A stretch of 58,592 bases of DNA, taken from assembly GCA_937901965.1 (NCBI GenBank), contig CALGSW010000008.1:1-58592 (forward strand), in the 5' to 3' direction. The translations under genes were made by a program, and so were the position numbers. This document shows positions 26,830 through 35,892 of this stretch, piece by piece; position 1 is the first letter of the stretch; each line of letters opens with the position of its first letter. Source of the DNA: an uncultured Bacteroidota bacterium. Its GTDB lineage: Bacteria; Bacteroidota; Bacteroidia; Bacteroidales; UBA932. The notes under the pieces are model-generated. The model was not told where the DNA came from, ran no database searches, and worked only from the letters and a program-made list of their open reading frames with translations.

Positions 26830-27064
26830 AAAAACATAGATAGCGAGCAAGTTACAGCTGCCTGGGTGTCAGAAACACCCTGCTTTTTTAAGTGGTGCTT
26901 CGCCGTGTTAAGCCGTTCGGCAGAGCGATTTGTTCCGGCCTGTGCACAGGGTTGGTCAGTCTGAGCACAGGCGTGGGTGGGACGAACCTCTATGGGTTTG
27001 ACTCCCATGGTGTTACAAAACACAAATCTTTCATAATCAATAAATTATGTTTTGCAATTAGCTC

Positions 27065-27255
27065 ATTACGAGGTCGACGGAGGTTCGTCCCACCCAAACC
27101 CGCAACCTCCGGAACCCGCTATCCGGCCGAAGGCCGTATAAACCGCGCAGCACCATATAAATCTGCGGGAGGCGGTCTAAGCCCGCACGGCTGTAATAAG
27201 CAGATTTATAGAGAAATGACAATCAACCCGAGGGGTCACCCCTCGGATAAAGTGT
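27065..27255 (+). repeat. 191-bp composite direct repeat, copy 2
   Basis: This is the second copy, 426 bases downstream of the first and of equal length. Between the two copies lies an inverted piece of the same family near 26970-27005 (GGGTGGGACGAACCTCTATG). The end of this copy joins a truncated TTCCTCC-family hairpin at about 27283-27340. Confidence 0.88.
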
Positions 27256-27341
27256 CAAAACGCATACAGTTAACAAGTTCCAGTCATCCGCTTCCACTTC
27301 GGAACGATTACTGCATGCCTTTTCACAGAGTATCCGCATAA

Positions 27342-27621
27342 CTGAAGGAGTCTCCGCCACAGCGAATGAAATGAGCGAGGAGGAAAAACTCCGGAAGTTA
27401 TGCGGATACTCGGTGAATGCAGAAGATTGCCAGATGTAAACTGAAGGAGTCTCCGCCACAGTGAACGAAGTGAGCGAGGAGGAAAAACTCCGGAAGTTAT
27501 GCGGATACTCGGTGAATGCAGTAAGATTGCCAGATGTAAACTGAAGGAGTCTCCGCCACAGCGATCGCAGTGAGCGAGGAGGAAAAACGCCGGAAGTTAT
27601 GCGGATACTCTGTGAATGCAG
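27342..27621. repeat. Tandem repeat, about 2.8 copies of a 99-100-bp unit
   Basis: Units begin at 27342, 27441 and 27541 with CTGAAGGAGTCTCCGCCACA and end with GATACTCGGTGAATGCAG or a close variant. Each unit contains the GGAGTCTCC / GGAGGAAAAACTCC hairpin core. Nearly identical units stand in the opposite orientation at 58412-58592. There are no unique spacers, so it is not a CRISPR array. Confidence 0.92.
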
Positions 27622-27699
27622 CTAATCATATACAAACCCTGAAATTTTTGGAACGATTATTGTTTTAAGAGTTATAAGTACCATTAAAAACACAACATT

Positions 27700-28395
27700 A
27701 TGAAACGATTACTACTTATAGCTGTTTTATTTATTGGAGGGTTGATTGCCCCCAAGACAGCAGAGGCACAGATTCAAGTAAGAGTAAATATAGGGGTTCA
27801 GCCAATATGGGGACCGGTGGGTTTTGAATATGTTGAGTATTACTATATACCTGAGATAGATGTATATTATCATGTTCCCACAAGAGAATTTATCTACTAC
27901 AAAAACGGAAGGTGGATTGCCAGAAAAACACTTCCGTCAATGTACAGGCATTTTGATTTTTTCAGAACAAGAGTAGTTGTTATCAATGAATTCAGACCTT
28001 TTTTGAGGCACCATGAAATTAAAAGAAGGTATGAAAATTACAGAGACTTCAGGCCATACATTACTATCAGAGATGTTAGAGATCCAAGGTATTTTGTTAA
28101 CAAGCACCACCCTGAGCACTATAGATGGGTAAAGGAGCAACAGAGAAAAGACCGTGATGCAAGGTACCGGGACCGTGATCGTGACCGCAGAGATAACGAC
28201 AGGAGAGACAATGACAAGCGTTATAATGACAGAAGGGATAATGATCGTCGCGATAACTACCGCAGAGACAATGACCGACGGGAAAATGACCGAAAGAAAG
28301 TTGATAAGAAAAACAGCAGTAACAACGACAAAAAGGGCAACAGAAACGATAAGAGAGACAACAACAGAAACGGCGGAAGTAATTACAGAAGATAG
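27700..28395 (+). CDS. Secreted protein with Arg/Asp/Asn-rich low-complexity tail
   Basis: The 231-aa protein has a signal peptide (MKRLLLIAVLFIGGLIAPKTAEA), then a Tyr-rich N-terminal domain with WGPVGFEYVEYYYIPEIDVY and KNGRWI, a pattern seen in small Bacteroidota envelope proteins. From about residue 145 the tail is made of RD and RRDND units (RDRDRDRRDNDRRDND), predicted to be disordered and highly charged. The function is unknown; binding to polyanions or the cell surface is possible. A strong terminator follows. Confidence 0.8.
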   Translation: MKRLLLIAVLFIGGLIAPKTAEAQIQVRVNIGVQPIWGPVGFEYVEYYYIPEIDVYYHVPTREFIYYKNGRWIARKTLPSMYRHFDFFRTRVVVINEFRPFLRHHEIKRRYENYRDFRPYITIRDVRDPRYFVNKHHPEHYRWVKEQQRKDRDARYRDRDRDRRDNDRRDNDKRYNDRRDNDRRDNYRRDNDRRENDRKKVDKKNSSNNDKKGNRNDKRDNNRNGGSNYRR

Positions 28396-28416
28396 TTTCC
28401 TCTGATTTAATAAATA

Positions 28417-28449
28417 AAAAGGGCTGACCATTACGTCAGCCCTTTTTGT
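28417..28449 (+). terminator. Intrinsic terminator
   Basis: AAAAAGGGCTGAC, a six-base loop and GTCAGCCCTTTTT form a perfect stem with flanking A and T runs, so it can act in both directions. It separates the Arg/Asp-rich gene from the convergent thioredoxin-WG gene. Confidence 0.9.
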
Positions 28450-28460
28450 TATAAGTGTAG

Positions 28461-29801
28461 TTAAAGCATCAAATCATAAGCCTCGTCCTCTGATATATAT
28501 CTTAAAATTTTTCCGCTAAGGTCTATCTGTGCCCACCCCTCGTACAAACGGACATAAGCTTTGCCATCCTCAAAATCAAATGCACTCTCATACTTGGGGT
28601 AGGTCATGTAAGTTCCATCCCAATTAATATATCCATATTTTCGTCTTCCGTCACTATCCTTTATTCCTACGAGGGCAACACCATCATGAAAAGGCTTTGC
28701 CTCTTCAAAGGAACTCTCTCCGCATATATTATCACCATTTTTGTCAACATAAATATATTTTGGATTCCAAAAATCTCCTAAGTTAATTACAGCCCTGCCG
28801 GCAGAGAAATCATGTTTCCGAATGCCATTCTCACCATAGTAATAGAATGCAGCGTTATTGAATTTATCTAAGTAACCTGACCAAACTGTATCATTTTGTT
28901 TAATCTCATAATACGCCAACCCCTCATTATAACTGCCAAGTTTGTCGTAACTGAATGGTATCAGCACATGTCCTGCTTCATCAATGGCACCGTATTTTCC
29001 GTTATATTTAGCCACAGCATACCCTTCGTAGAATCTGTATAATGTTTCAAAATATGCCGGTACCAATGTATCACCTGTGCTGTACAGTACCCCGTAAAGC
29101 CCCGATTTGCTATCTTGAAATTCTCTAAAATCAGGTTTTTCCATTTCGTTTCCGCCTGCTATATATTTTTTATTAAAGTCCTTATCAAAGTAGAGCCCTT
29201 TATAGAGTTTATTATTCCTGATCTCTCCCTTAAAATAATCTTTAGCTGAAATAATTACTCCATTTCCATAACTGCGGTCCTCATTAAAGTCTCCAACATA
29301 TACATCCCTTCCGAATAATGAGACATGATGCAGTTCTTGAGAAAATTGTATGCTGAATCCGGATAGGAATGCCTTTATACTGGAATTTAATGTTTCATAG
29401 GAGCATGATCCGGCAAATGAAAAGTAGGATCCCTTTCCGTCAAAGACAACAATGGTAGGGTAGAAGACCGTTTTTAACGTGTTTCTAAGATATTTGGATT
29501 TTTGATAATTTCCGGTTGTGTCTTTATTACTTTCACCAATTAGAAAATAATCAAAATCGGGATTCTCCTTTACAAATTTTTCTACATGCGGTCTGAAAAG
29601 TCTGCATGGACCACACCAGTCAGCATAAAAATATAGTATTGTAGGCTTGTTAATCTCTTTAAAATCCGGGTTTTTCAAATCTCCGTTCATGAAGATATGT
29701 TTAAACTCGCTAATAGTAAGTTCTTTTGCAGAACCCGATACAGATATGGTCATCATTAATGCGCATATAACAGCGCCAGCAAAGCAGTAATATCTTTTCA
29801 T
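28461..29801 (-). CDS. Exported thioredoxin-fold protein with WG repeats
   Basis: After a signal peptide (MKRYYCFAGAVICALMMTIS) comes a thioredoxin domain with the redox motif WCGPC in YFYADWCGPCRLFRPHV (about residues 45-55). The C-terminal two thirds contain WG/KWG-like beta repeats (YGAIDEAGHVLIPFSYDKL, RKYGYINWDGTYMTYPKYE). I start it at 29801, because the residues read upstream of this Met are not signal-like. The likely role is a periplasmic thiol oxidoreductase or thiol-dependent chaperone, with the WG repeats as a binding platform. It begins 5 bases after the DUF1761-like gene. Confidence 0.85.
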   Translation of the reverse strand: MKRYYCFAGAVICALMMTISVSGSAKELTISEFKHIFMNGDLKNPDFKEINKPTILYFYADWCGPCRLFRPHVEKFVKENPDFDYFLIGESNKDTTGNYQKSKYLRNTLKTVFYPTIVVFDGKGSYFSFAGSCSYETLNSSIKAFLSGFSIQFSQELHHVSLFGRDVYVGDFNEDRSYGNGVIISAKDYFKGEIRNNKLYKGLYFDKDFNKKYIAGGNEMEKPDFREFQDSKSGLYGVLYSTGDTLVPAYFETLYRFYEGYAVAKYNGKYGAIDEAGHVLIPFSYDKLGSYNEGLAYYEIKQNDTVWSGYLDKFNNAAFYYYGENGIRKHDFSAGRAVINLGDFWNPKYIYVDKNGDNICGESSFEEAKPFHDGVALVGIKDSDGRRKYGYINWDGTYMTYPKYESAFDFEDGKAYVRLYEGWAQIDLSGKILRYISEDEAYDLML

Positions 29802-29806
29802 ATTTT

Positions 29807-30247
29807 TTATATATAGCTGAACAGAATAAAAATTGCAGAGACGAGCACAAAGTACCCAACATCTATCATAGCAAGTGTAATATACCTGCTCCACCCGGCA
29901 ATCTGAAACTTAAGCATTGATTTTGTCCACCCCGCAAAGGCAACACAAACTATAATTGCCAGCCATACCGAGATAGGAGTGAGTATAAAATACATCAATC
30001 CAATAAGGGCCGTTCCCAAAACCTGAAACACCATCTCCCAAGGAAATCTACCCTTACACGTACACTCCTCTCCGTTAGATATGTTTGCACCACACAGGCA
30101 GACATAATTAACAGCCTTAACCCATTTTTTACCAAACAGTACGGTATACCACAGCGCCCCCATACCAAACGCAACCACAACAGATATAACATACCAAAGC
30201 CACGAGATCCCTGAAAAGAGAGTCTTAATGTCAATAATTGTTTCCAT
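29807..30247 (-). CDS. DUF1761-like membrane protein with Cys-rich insert
   Basis: The 146-aa protein has about four membrane helices and begins with the DUF1761-like pattern VAFGMGALWYTVLFGKKW. Between helices one and two it has CLCGANISNGEECTC, a CxC...CxC set that could bind zinc. The function is unknown. It is probably co-transcribed with the thioredoxin-WG gene. Confidence 0.75.
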   Translation of the reverse strand: METIIDIKTLFSGISWLWYVISVVVAFGMGALWYTVLFGKKWVKAVNYVCLCGANISNGEECTCKGRFPWEMVFQVLGTALIGLMYFILTPISVWLAIIVCVAFAGWTKSMLKFQIAGWSRYITLAMIDVGYFVLVSAIFILFSYI

Positions 30248-30299
30248 AATAGTGAAATTTAAGTAGGGTGAAGTTACAAAAAAACAAATTACCTAATGG

Positions 30300-30360
30300 G
30301 TGACTACAGAGACCTTTGGCCGGATATCTTGTTCCAGAGGTTGCGGGTTTGTCCCGGCCT
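30300..30360. repeat. Fragment of the composite repeat, inverted
   Basis: GGCCGGATATCTTGTTCCAG followed by AGGTTGCGGGTTTG is the reverse complement of the CAAACCCGCAACCTC...ATCCGGCC part of the 27.1-kb repeat, with several changes. It lies upstream of the DUF1761-like gene. Confidence 0.65.
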
Positions 30361-30417
30361 GAAGTGTTTGTCGTTCGTCTCTACGTCTATGAAGAATAAA
30401 CGAAAAACAGATTAATC

Positions 30418-31914
30418 CTACTTCTCAATAACACCCAGTTTTTGGTATGTTTCTGAGAGTGCCTCCTGATTATCTGTAATGACTAGAAGTTTGTCTCCTG
30501 CCTGGAGTGTTGTTTTTCCGGTAGGGACAAAAAAGTTCTCTTTCCTTTTAATCATAACCACAAGAGTCTTTTCGGGGAGTTTGAGGTCAACCAGATGGTC
30601 TCCGCTCTTAAGCATATCTGCTGAAATCTCTATCTCAGTAGTGGTTGATTTTATATCATCAGAGAATACAATATCAAAATATCTCAAATCTTTTGTGCGC
30701 TTGGGTTTCTCGGCCAGGTTAAGCCATCTGGCGATGAGGGGCAATGAGGTGCCTTGTACTATAAGTGATACTAATGTGCAGAAGAACACAATATTAAAAA
30801 TTACTCTTGCGTGTGGGACTTCGGATGCCAGAGCAATAATTGAGAAGATAATTGGCACGGCGCCTCTAAGCCCCACCCAGGAGACGTAGGTTTTATCTCT
30901 TAACGGCATCTTCCTGAATGGAAGAAGGCACAGGAATACTGTGAGGGGTCTGGAAAAGAGAATCATCATAAAACTTATAATGAGACCGGGAACAATGATA
31001 GGCAGAAGTTCATGCGGATTAACCAGTAGCCCTAGAGTCAAGAACATAATCAGCTGGAAGAGCCATGCAAGTCCGTCAAAAAAGCCAAGTGATATTCGTT
31101 TATGTACAAATTTTGAGTTCCCAATTACCAGACCGGCAATGTAAACTGAAAGAAAACCATTCCCTTTTGCAAAATAGGTTGCCGAGAATATAAATAAACA
31201 GAATGTGAAGACCAGAATAGGGTAAAGTGAATCGTTGCCTATTTTTATATGGTTGATGATGTATACTGCCAGTTTACCCAATAGAAATCCAAAGAGAGCC
31301 CCTATAAGCAGCTGCAATATCAGAACCCCACCTGCCAGCCAATAGTTGGGATCTGAATTCATCTTAATAATGTCTATTAAGGTTATAACCAGAATATAAG
31401 CCATTGGGTCATTGCTTCCGCTCTCTAACTCAAGAAGGGGGCGCAGGTTGTTTTTTAAATTGAGCCCCTTTGAGCGAAGTATTGAGAAGACAGATGCAGA
31501 ATCAGTTGAGGCCATTGTTGAGGCTAGCAGCAGCGATGTAAGTAGCCCTATGCCTGCCGATTCCATAGTCATCCCCAATATCCACCATATCATTACGCCA
31601 CTGATAAGTGCAGTCATGAAAACACCTATTGTAGCCAGAATGACCCCCTTTGCAATCACAGGGCGAATCTCAGAGATATTTGTGTCCATACCACCGGAAA
31701 AGAGAATGATGCACAATGCGATGGTACCTATGTTTTGAGCTACCTGAATATTTTCAAACTGAATACCAAACCCGTCACTTCCAAACAGCATCCCCACTCC
31801 AAGAAATAATAACAAAGCCGGGACTCCAAACCTTGAACTTGCCTTCCCGGCAAGCATGCTTATAAAAAAAAGGATAGAAAGGACTAACAGGATAAGCTCA
31901 ACTTGAATATGCAT
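30418..31914 (-). CDS. CPA1-type K+(Na+)/H+ antiporter with TrkA-C domain
   Basis: This cation/proton antiporter has 12-13 membrane helices, including GVGMLFGSDGFGIQFEN, SLLLASTMASTDSASVFSIL (ion-site Asp) and the conserved WVGLRGAVPIIFSI segment. The last 70-80 residues form a TrkA-C regulatory domain (LKSGDHLVDLKLPEKTLVVM). The layout matches NhaP2/CvrA-type K+/H+ antiporters. I start at 31914 (MHIQVELIL); an in-frame ATG at 31950 adds 12 residues without features. Confidence 0.9.
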   Translation of the reverse strand: MHIQVELILLVLSILFFISMLAGKASSRFGVPALLLFLGVGMLFGSDGFGIQFENIQVAQNIGTIALCIILFSGGMDTNISEIRPVIAKGVILATIGVFMTALISGVMIWWILGMTMESAGIGLLTSLLLASTMASTDSASVFSILRSKGLNLKNNLRPLLELESGSNDPMAYILVITLIDIIKMNSDPNYWLAGGVLILQLLIGALFGFLLGKLAVYIINHIKIGNDSLYPILVFTFCLFIFSATYFAKGNGFLSVYIAGLVIGNSKFVHKRISLGFFDGLAWLFQLIMFLTLGLLVNPHELLPIIVPGLIISFMMILFSRPLTVFLCLLPFRKMPLRDKTYVSWVGLRGAVPIIFSIIALASEVPHARVIFNIVFFCTLVSLIVQGTSLPLIARWLNLAEKPKRTKDLRYFDIVFSDDIKSTTTEIEISADMLKSGDHLVDLKLPEKTLVVMIKRKENFFVPTGKTTLQAGDKLLVITDNQEALSETYQKLGVIEK

Positions 31915-31977
31915 ATGGAAGAATTTGGAATTGGAAACTGAATTCCGCAATTTACGAAAAATCTCTCAAAAAACTGC

Positions 31978-33126
31978 TTAACTTTTCTTCCTGTAACTCA
32001 TTACCGCCCATCCATTGAAGAAAATTGCGAAACCGGTGAGCATCCAGAATGGGGTCATAAGCTCTGAGAGGGTACTGCCTTTAAGGTAGACCTGTCTCAG
32101 GACAATAATGATGTATTTAAGGGGGCTGATGATGCTCAGATTCCGGGCCCACTGCGGCATATTGGCAACGGGGGTGTAGAGTCCGCTCATGAAGATGAAG
32201 GTGAGAACAAAAAAGAACATCATAAACATTGCCTGTTGGAGTGTTGTTGCATAGTTTGATATAACAAGTCCAAATCCGGAGAATGCCAGAACAAACAGAG
32301 CTGCAAACAGATAAATAGTTGCAAGGCTTCCGGCGGGGGTGAGGCCGTATGCCATCCAGGCAGCCAGAAAGCTTATGGTAAGGACTACAAAGCCGATAAT
32401 CCAGTAGGGGAGGAGCTTTGAGAGTATAAAGTTAAGTTTACTCACAGGTGTGACATTCATCTGCTCTATGGTGCCGCTCTCCTTTTCACCCACAATATTA
32501 AGTGCCGGTAGGAATCCGCAGACCATTGCAAGCACCATTACCATAAGCGCAGGAACCATAAAATATGTGTACAGGAGACGCGGATTGTACCAGAATCGTG
32601 GGGTTATTGTGAAGCCTCCGGCCACGTTAGTGGCCGCACTCTGAGCTCCGTCAGGAGCTCCGCCATGGACCATTACTGTTGAAAGATTTGTGCTAAGCTC
32701 CCTATTGTAATCACCCACAATTCCGGCAAGATATGCACTCCCGAGACCCCCTTTTGTCCCGCTTACAGCATTTGCCGCTACATATATCTTTGCAGATCCC
32801 TCTCTTGTTAAGTCTCTTTCAAGGTGCGATGGTATCTCAAGTATTATATCAGATTTGTTGAGCTCTACACCTCTTATTGCCTCGCTGTAACTACCTGCAA
32901 CCTCCACAAGTCTGAAGTATCCGCCGGATATGACCTTGTTTATCAGCCCGGCCGATGTAGTGCTCTTGTCATTGTCAACAACCGTAAGATTTATATTTTT
33001 TATCTCAAAATTAGCCACGAGCGGAAATATGAGAATGGCCATAAAGGGCATAATCACTGCCATCTTGGGAAGTGCCTTGTTCCGGAAGAACTGTTTAAAC
33101 TCCTTTTCCAGTAAGTATTTTAGCAT
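31978..33126 (-). CDS. ABC-2 type permease (YbhR/YbhS-like), second subunit
   Basis: The 382-aa protein has an N-terminal helix (NKALPKMAVIMPFMAILIFP), a periplasmic domain (about residues 45-170) and five C-terminal helices with the ABC-2 motif GEKESGTIEQMNVTPVSKLN. It is the last gene of the efflux operon, 7 bases after the sister permease. Confidence 0.92.
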   Translation of the reverse strand: MLKYLLEKEFKQFFRNKALPKMAVIMPFMAILIFPLVANFEIKNINLTVVDNDKSTTSAGLINKVISGGYFRLVEVAGSYSEAIRGVELNKSDIILEIPSHLERDLTREGSAKIYVAANAVSGTKGGLGSAYLAGIVGDYNRELSTNLSTVMVHGGAPDGAQSAATNVAGGFTITPRFWYNPRLLYTYFMVPALMVMVLAMVCGFLPALNIVGEKESGTIEQMNVTPVSKLNFILSKLLPYWIIGFVVLTISFLAAWMAYGLTPAGSLATIYLFAALFVLAFSGFGLVISNYATTLQQAMFMMFFFVLTFIFMSGLYTPVANMPQWARNLSIISPLKYIIIVLRQVYLKGSTLSELMTPFWMLTGFAIFFNGWAVMSYRKKS

Positions 33127-33133
33127 AATCTCT

Positions 33134-34216
33134 CTATTCCAGTCTGTATTTAAATTTTTTAATACTTGCCATGAGTATCACAAGTCCCATTCCGCTCAAT
33201 ATTGCAACCTCCCTAATTATTGAGTCAAATCCGAGCCCCTTTATCATCACATTTCTCACAGCTATTATGAACCATTTAACGGGAAGAATATGCGAAATCC
33301 ACTGAAGTACCTTAGGCATACTCTCAATCGGGAACATTAATCCTGAGAGGAATACCGCCGGCATCATCAGAACCATTCCTGAGATGAGCAGGGCTATAAT
33401 CTGCCTCTCTACCATTGTTGAGATAAGTGTTCCCAGCATAAGCGAAACAAAAATGAAGAGCAGGGATAGTCCTGTAAGCAGAACAAGGCTGCCTGCGATA
33501 GGAACTTTAAGGATATATACTGATAGGAGCAGAATAGTTATATAGTTGATTATTGAGATTGTAAAGTAGGGTACAAGTTTACTGAGTATAATAAGCAGCG
33601 GTTTCATGGGAGAGACCAGCAGCACCTCCATTGTGCCAAGCTCCTTCTCTCTGGCAATGGAGACCGATGTCATCAGTGCACAGATGAGCATCAGTATCAT
33701 CCCCATAATACCGGGGACAATGTTGTATGCACTCTTGAGAGTGGGATTGTAGAGTAACCGGCTTTCCGTAATAATACCTCTGGCTGCCGTTGTGGCCCGT
33801 AGTTCAGATGACTGTTCCTGCATGTATGAATTGATCAGCACTGTTGCATAGTTTGAAAGTGTGGAGGCTGTGTTGGGATCTGTGCCGTCTGCTATCAGCT
33901 GAATCCGCTCATCACCAAATACCACAACAAATCCTATTTGCCCCTCCCTGAAGAGCTTTTCAATTTCATCAGGTGACTGAAGGTATCTCTCAAAAGTGAA
34001 GTATTCGCTAGTCTCTAGTTTATTTGTAATTCCTCTTGTCGCCTCGTCCTTTACCGTATCATATATTGCAAATTTTGTATTCTTAATCTCGGTGGTTATC
34101 CCAAAACCAAACAGAATTATCATTAAAACGGGAAGTACCAGCAGTATGAGGGTAGTCCACCTGTCCCTGAAGATGTGGAAAAACTCCTTCTGTACAAAAA
34201 TTCTGAACTCTCTCAT
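33134..34216 (-). CDS. ABC-2 type permease (YbhR/YbhS-like), first subunit
   Basis: The 360-aa protein has the same topology as its neighbour and the motif AREKELGTMEVLLVSPMKPL. It starts FVQKEFFHIFRDRWTTLILL, the usual N-terminus of YbhS/YbhR proteins. It overlaps the second ATPase gene by 4 bases. With the other permease it should form a heterodimeric channel. Confidence 0.92.
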   Translation of the reverse strand: MREFRIFVQKEFFHIFRDRWTTLILLVLPVLMIILFGFGITTEIKNTKFAIYDTVKDEATRGITNKLETSEYFTFERYLQSPDEIEKLFREGQIGFVVVFGDERIQLIADGTDPNTASTLSNYATVLINSYMQEQSSELRATTAARGIITESRLLYNPTLKSAYNIVPGIMGMILMLICALMTSVSIAREKELGTMEVLLVSPMKPLLIILSKLVPYFTISIINYITILLLSVYILKVPIAGSLVLLTGLSLLFIFVSLMLGTLISTMVERQIIALLISGMVLMMPAVFLSGLMFPIESMPKVLQWISHILPVKWFIIAVRNVMIKGLGFDSIIREVAILSGMGLVILMASIKKFKYRLE

Positions 34217-34950
34217 AATCCGTTTTTTGTTGCTTTTCTCGCCAGTTTTCTAAAGACTTCATCCATACTTGATGCGGAAAACTCTCGTTTAAGAGCCCGT
34301 GGGGTGTCAAGGGCATCTATCCTTCCGTCTACCATTATTGATACCCTGTCGCAGTATTCGGCCTCATCCATATAGTGAGTTGTCACAAATATTGTTATGC
34401 CCCTTTCTGAGGCTTTATAGATCATCTCCCAGAATTGTCTCCTTGTAATGGGGTCAACACCTCCGGTAGGCTCATCAAGAAATACTATGCCCGGATTATG
34501 AAAAATTGAGACAGAGAAGGCCAGTTTCTGTCTCCACCCAAGCGGAAGAGATTTTACAAATGTCTCCCGCTCCTCCTTAAATCCGAGCTCTTCAAGCAGC
34601 ACCTCTGTTCTCTCTTTTGCCTCAGCCTCCGGAACACCGTATATTCCGGCATAGAGTCTTATATTTTCCCACACTTTAAGGTCTTCATAAAGGGCAAACT
34701 TCTGGCTCATATACCCTATAGAGGCCTTTATCTTTTCCGACTGCCTGTTTATATCGTATCCGGCAACAACTCCCTTCCCGGATGTAGGCTTTAACAGTCC
34801 GCACAGCATTCTCATGGCGGTTGTCTTTCCGGCTCCGTTCGCCCCCAGAAATCCGAATATCTCCCCCCTCTCCACACTGAATGAGATGTTATCTACTGCA
34901 GTGAAGCTGCCGAATCTCTTTGTAAGGTTCTCTACCTCTATAACTTTCAT
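34213..34950 (-). CDS. ABC ATPase, second half of a split YbhF (NBD2)
   Basis: The 245-aa subunit has Walker A GANGAGKTT, Walker B IVFLDEPTGGVD and an intact H-loop in VTTHYMDEAEYCDR. The signature, however, reads LPLGWRQK in place of LSGGxxQ. This matches my recollection of the C-terminal half of E. coli YbhF. With NBD1 it should form one complete and one degenerate ATP site. It lies 3 bases after NBD1. Confidence 0.92.
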   Translation of the reverse strand: MKVIEVENLTKRFGSFTAVDNISFSVERGEIFGFLGANGAGKTTAMRMLCGLLKPTSGKGVVAGYDINRQSEKIKASIGYMSQKFALYEDLKVWENIRLYAGIYGVPEAEAKERTEVLLEELGFKEERETFVKSLPLGWRQKLAFSVSIFHNPGIVFLDEPTGGVDPITRRQFWEMIYKASERGITIFVTTHYMDEAEYCDRVSIMVDGRIDALDTPRALKREFSASSMDEVFRKLARKATKNGL

Positions 34951-34953
34951 TTT

Positions 34954-35892
34954 TCAGTTTTGCCTGTTTCCGGCGATTAGATCCATAAAACAATCTTCAA
35001 TATTTGGTTCTATAAGTGATATCTCAAGCTCCTCTTCCCCCACAGCGTTCAGTTTATTTCGGAGAGATTCGGGAGTTATGGGGCCATCCGGCCCGTGGTC
35101 AAACTCTGCAGTTACGTGGTGAGAATCACCAAATGCAAAACAAGTTACTACTCCTGGCATCTCTCTCAGTTTATTTAACAGACTTCCCATGTTCTTCCCT
35201 TTTACGCTGAAAAGTTTTTTACTGAACGATTGAGTTATTGAGTGAGGGGTGTCAATTTTTAGAAATTCTCCATTCTGAATCAGTGCTATTCTGTCACAAA
35301 GCGATGCCTCATCCATATATGGTGTGGAGACGATAATGGTTATTCCCTGGTATTTTAACTTACGGAGCATCTCCCACAACTCCCTCCGCGAAACAGGATC
35401 AATTCCTGTAGTGGGTTCGTCAAGAAAGAGTACAGTGGGTTTGTGAATAAGGGCACAACTTAACGCAAGCTTCTGTTTCATTCCACCGGACAGTGCTCCT
35501 GCCATACGCTTTTTGAACGGCTCAATCTGGCTGTAGATATCTTTAATAAGGTGGTAGTTCTCCTGAATTGTTGTTTTGAAAAGGGTTGCAAAAATCCTTA
35601 GGTTCTCCTCAACGGTAAGATCCTGATACAGTGAGAATTTTCCGGGCATATAACCCACTATATTTCTTATCTCTCTGTAATCTTTAACCACATCAAATCC
35701 ATCAACGGTTGCACTCCCTTTGTCTGCAAGAAGGAGAGTGGTGAGGATTCTGAAAAGAGTGCTCTTTCCGGCACCATCAGGACCAATCACCCCAAAAATT
35801 TCACCCCGGTTGACCTCAAAAGTGATATTTTTCAGGGCTGAAACTTTGCCAAAGCTCTTCTCAATATTGTTACAGGAGAGAGAGACCGCCAT
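34954..35892 (-). CDS. ABC ATPase, first half of a split YbhF (NBD1)
   Basis: The 312-aa subunit has Walker A GPDGAGKST, signature LSGGMKQK and Walker B VLFLDEPTTGID. Its H-loop reads STPYMDEA, with Pro in place of the catalytic His. The C-terminal extension (about residues 225-312) is of the kind seen after the first YbhF domain. It overlaps the HlyD-type gene by 23 bases. It is complementary to NBD2, which keeps the His but lacks the canonical signature. Confidence 0.92.
   Translation of the reverse strand: MAVSLSCNNIEKSFGKVSALKNITFEVNRGEIFGVIGPDGAGKSTLFRILTTLLLADKGSATVDGFDVVKDYREIRNIVGYMPGKFSLYQDLTVEENLRIFATLFKTTIQENYHLIKDIYSQIEPFKKRMAGALSGGMKQKLALSCALIHKPTVLFLDEPTTGIDPVSRRELWEMLRKLKYQGITIIVSTPYMDEASLCDRIALIQNGEFLKIDTPHSITQSFSKKLFSVKGKNMGSLLNKLREMPGVVTCFAFGDSHHVTAEFDHGPDGPITPESLRNKLNAVGEEELEISLIEPNIEDCFMDLIAGNRQN

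Noticed and set aside
26402..27459. Reading frames of 78-149 residues in the second repeat island
   Set aside because: Their translations are made of repeat-encoded text (for example LTLYPRGDPS) shared with non-homologous sites; no protein family is recognisable.
27342..27621. Regular repeats that could suggest a CRISPR array
   Set aside because: The unit is 99-100 bp, successive copies are contiguous, and there are no unique spacers or cas genes.
27937..28431. 164-residue frame antisense to the Arg/Asp-rich gene
   Set aside because: Its Val/Ile/Ser-rich, membrane-like look is the mirror of RD/ND codons; the sense frame has a signal peptide and a terminator.
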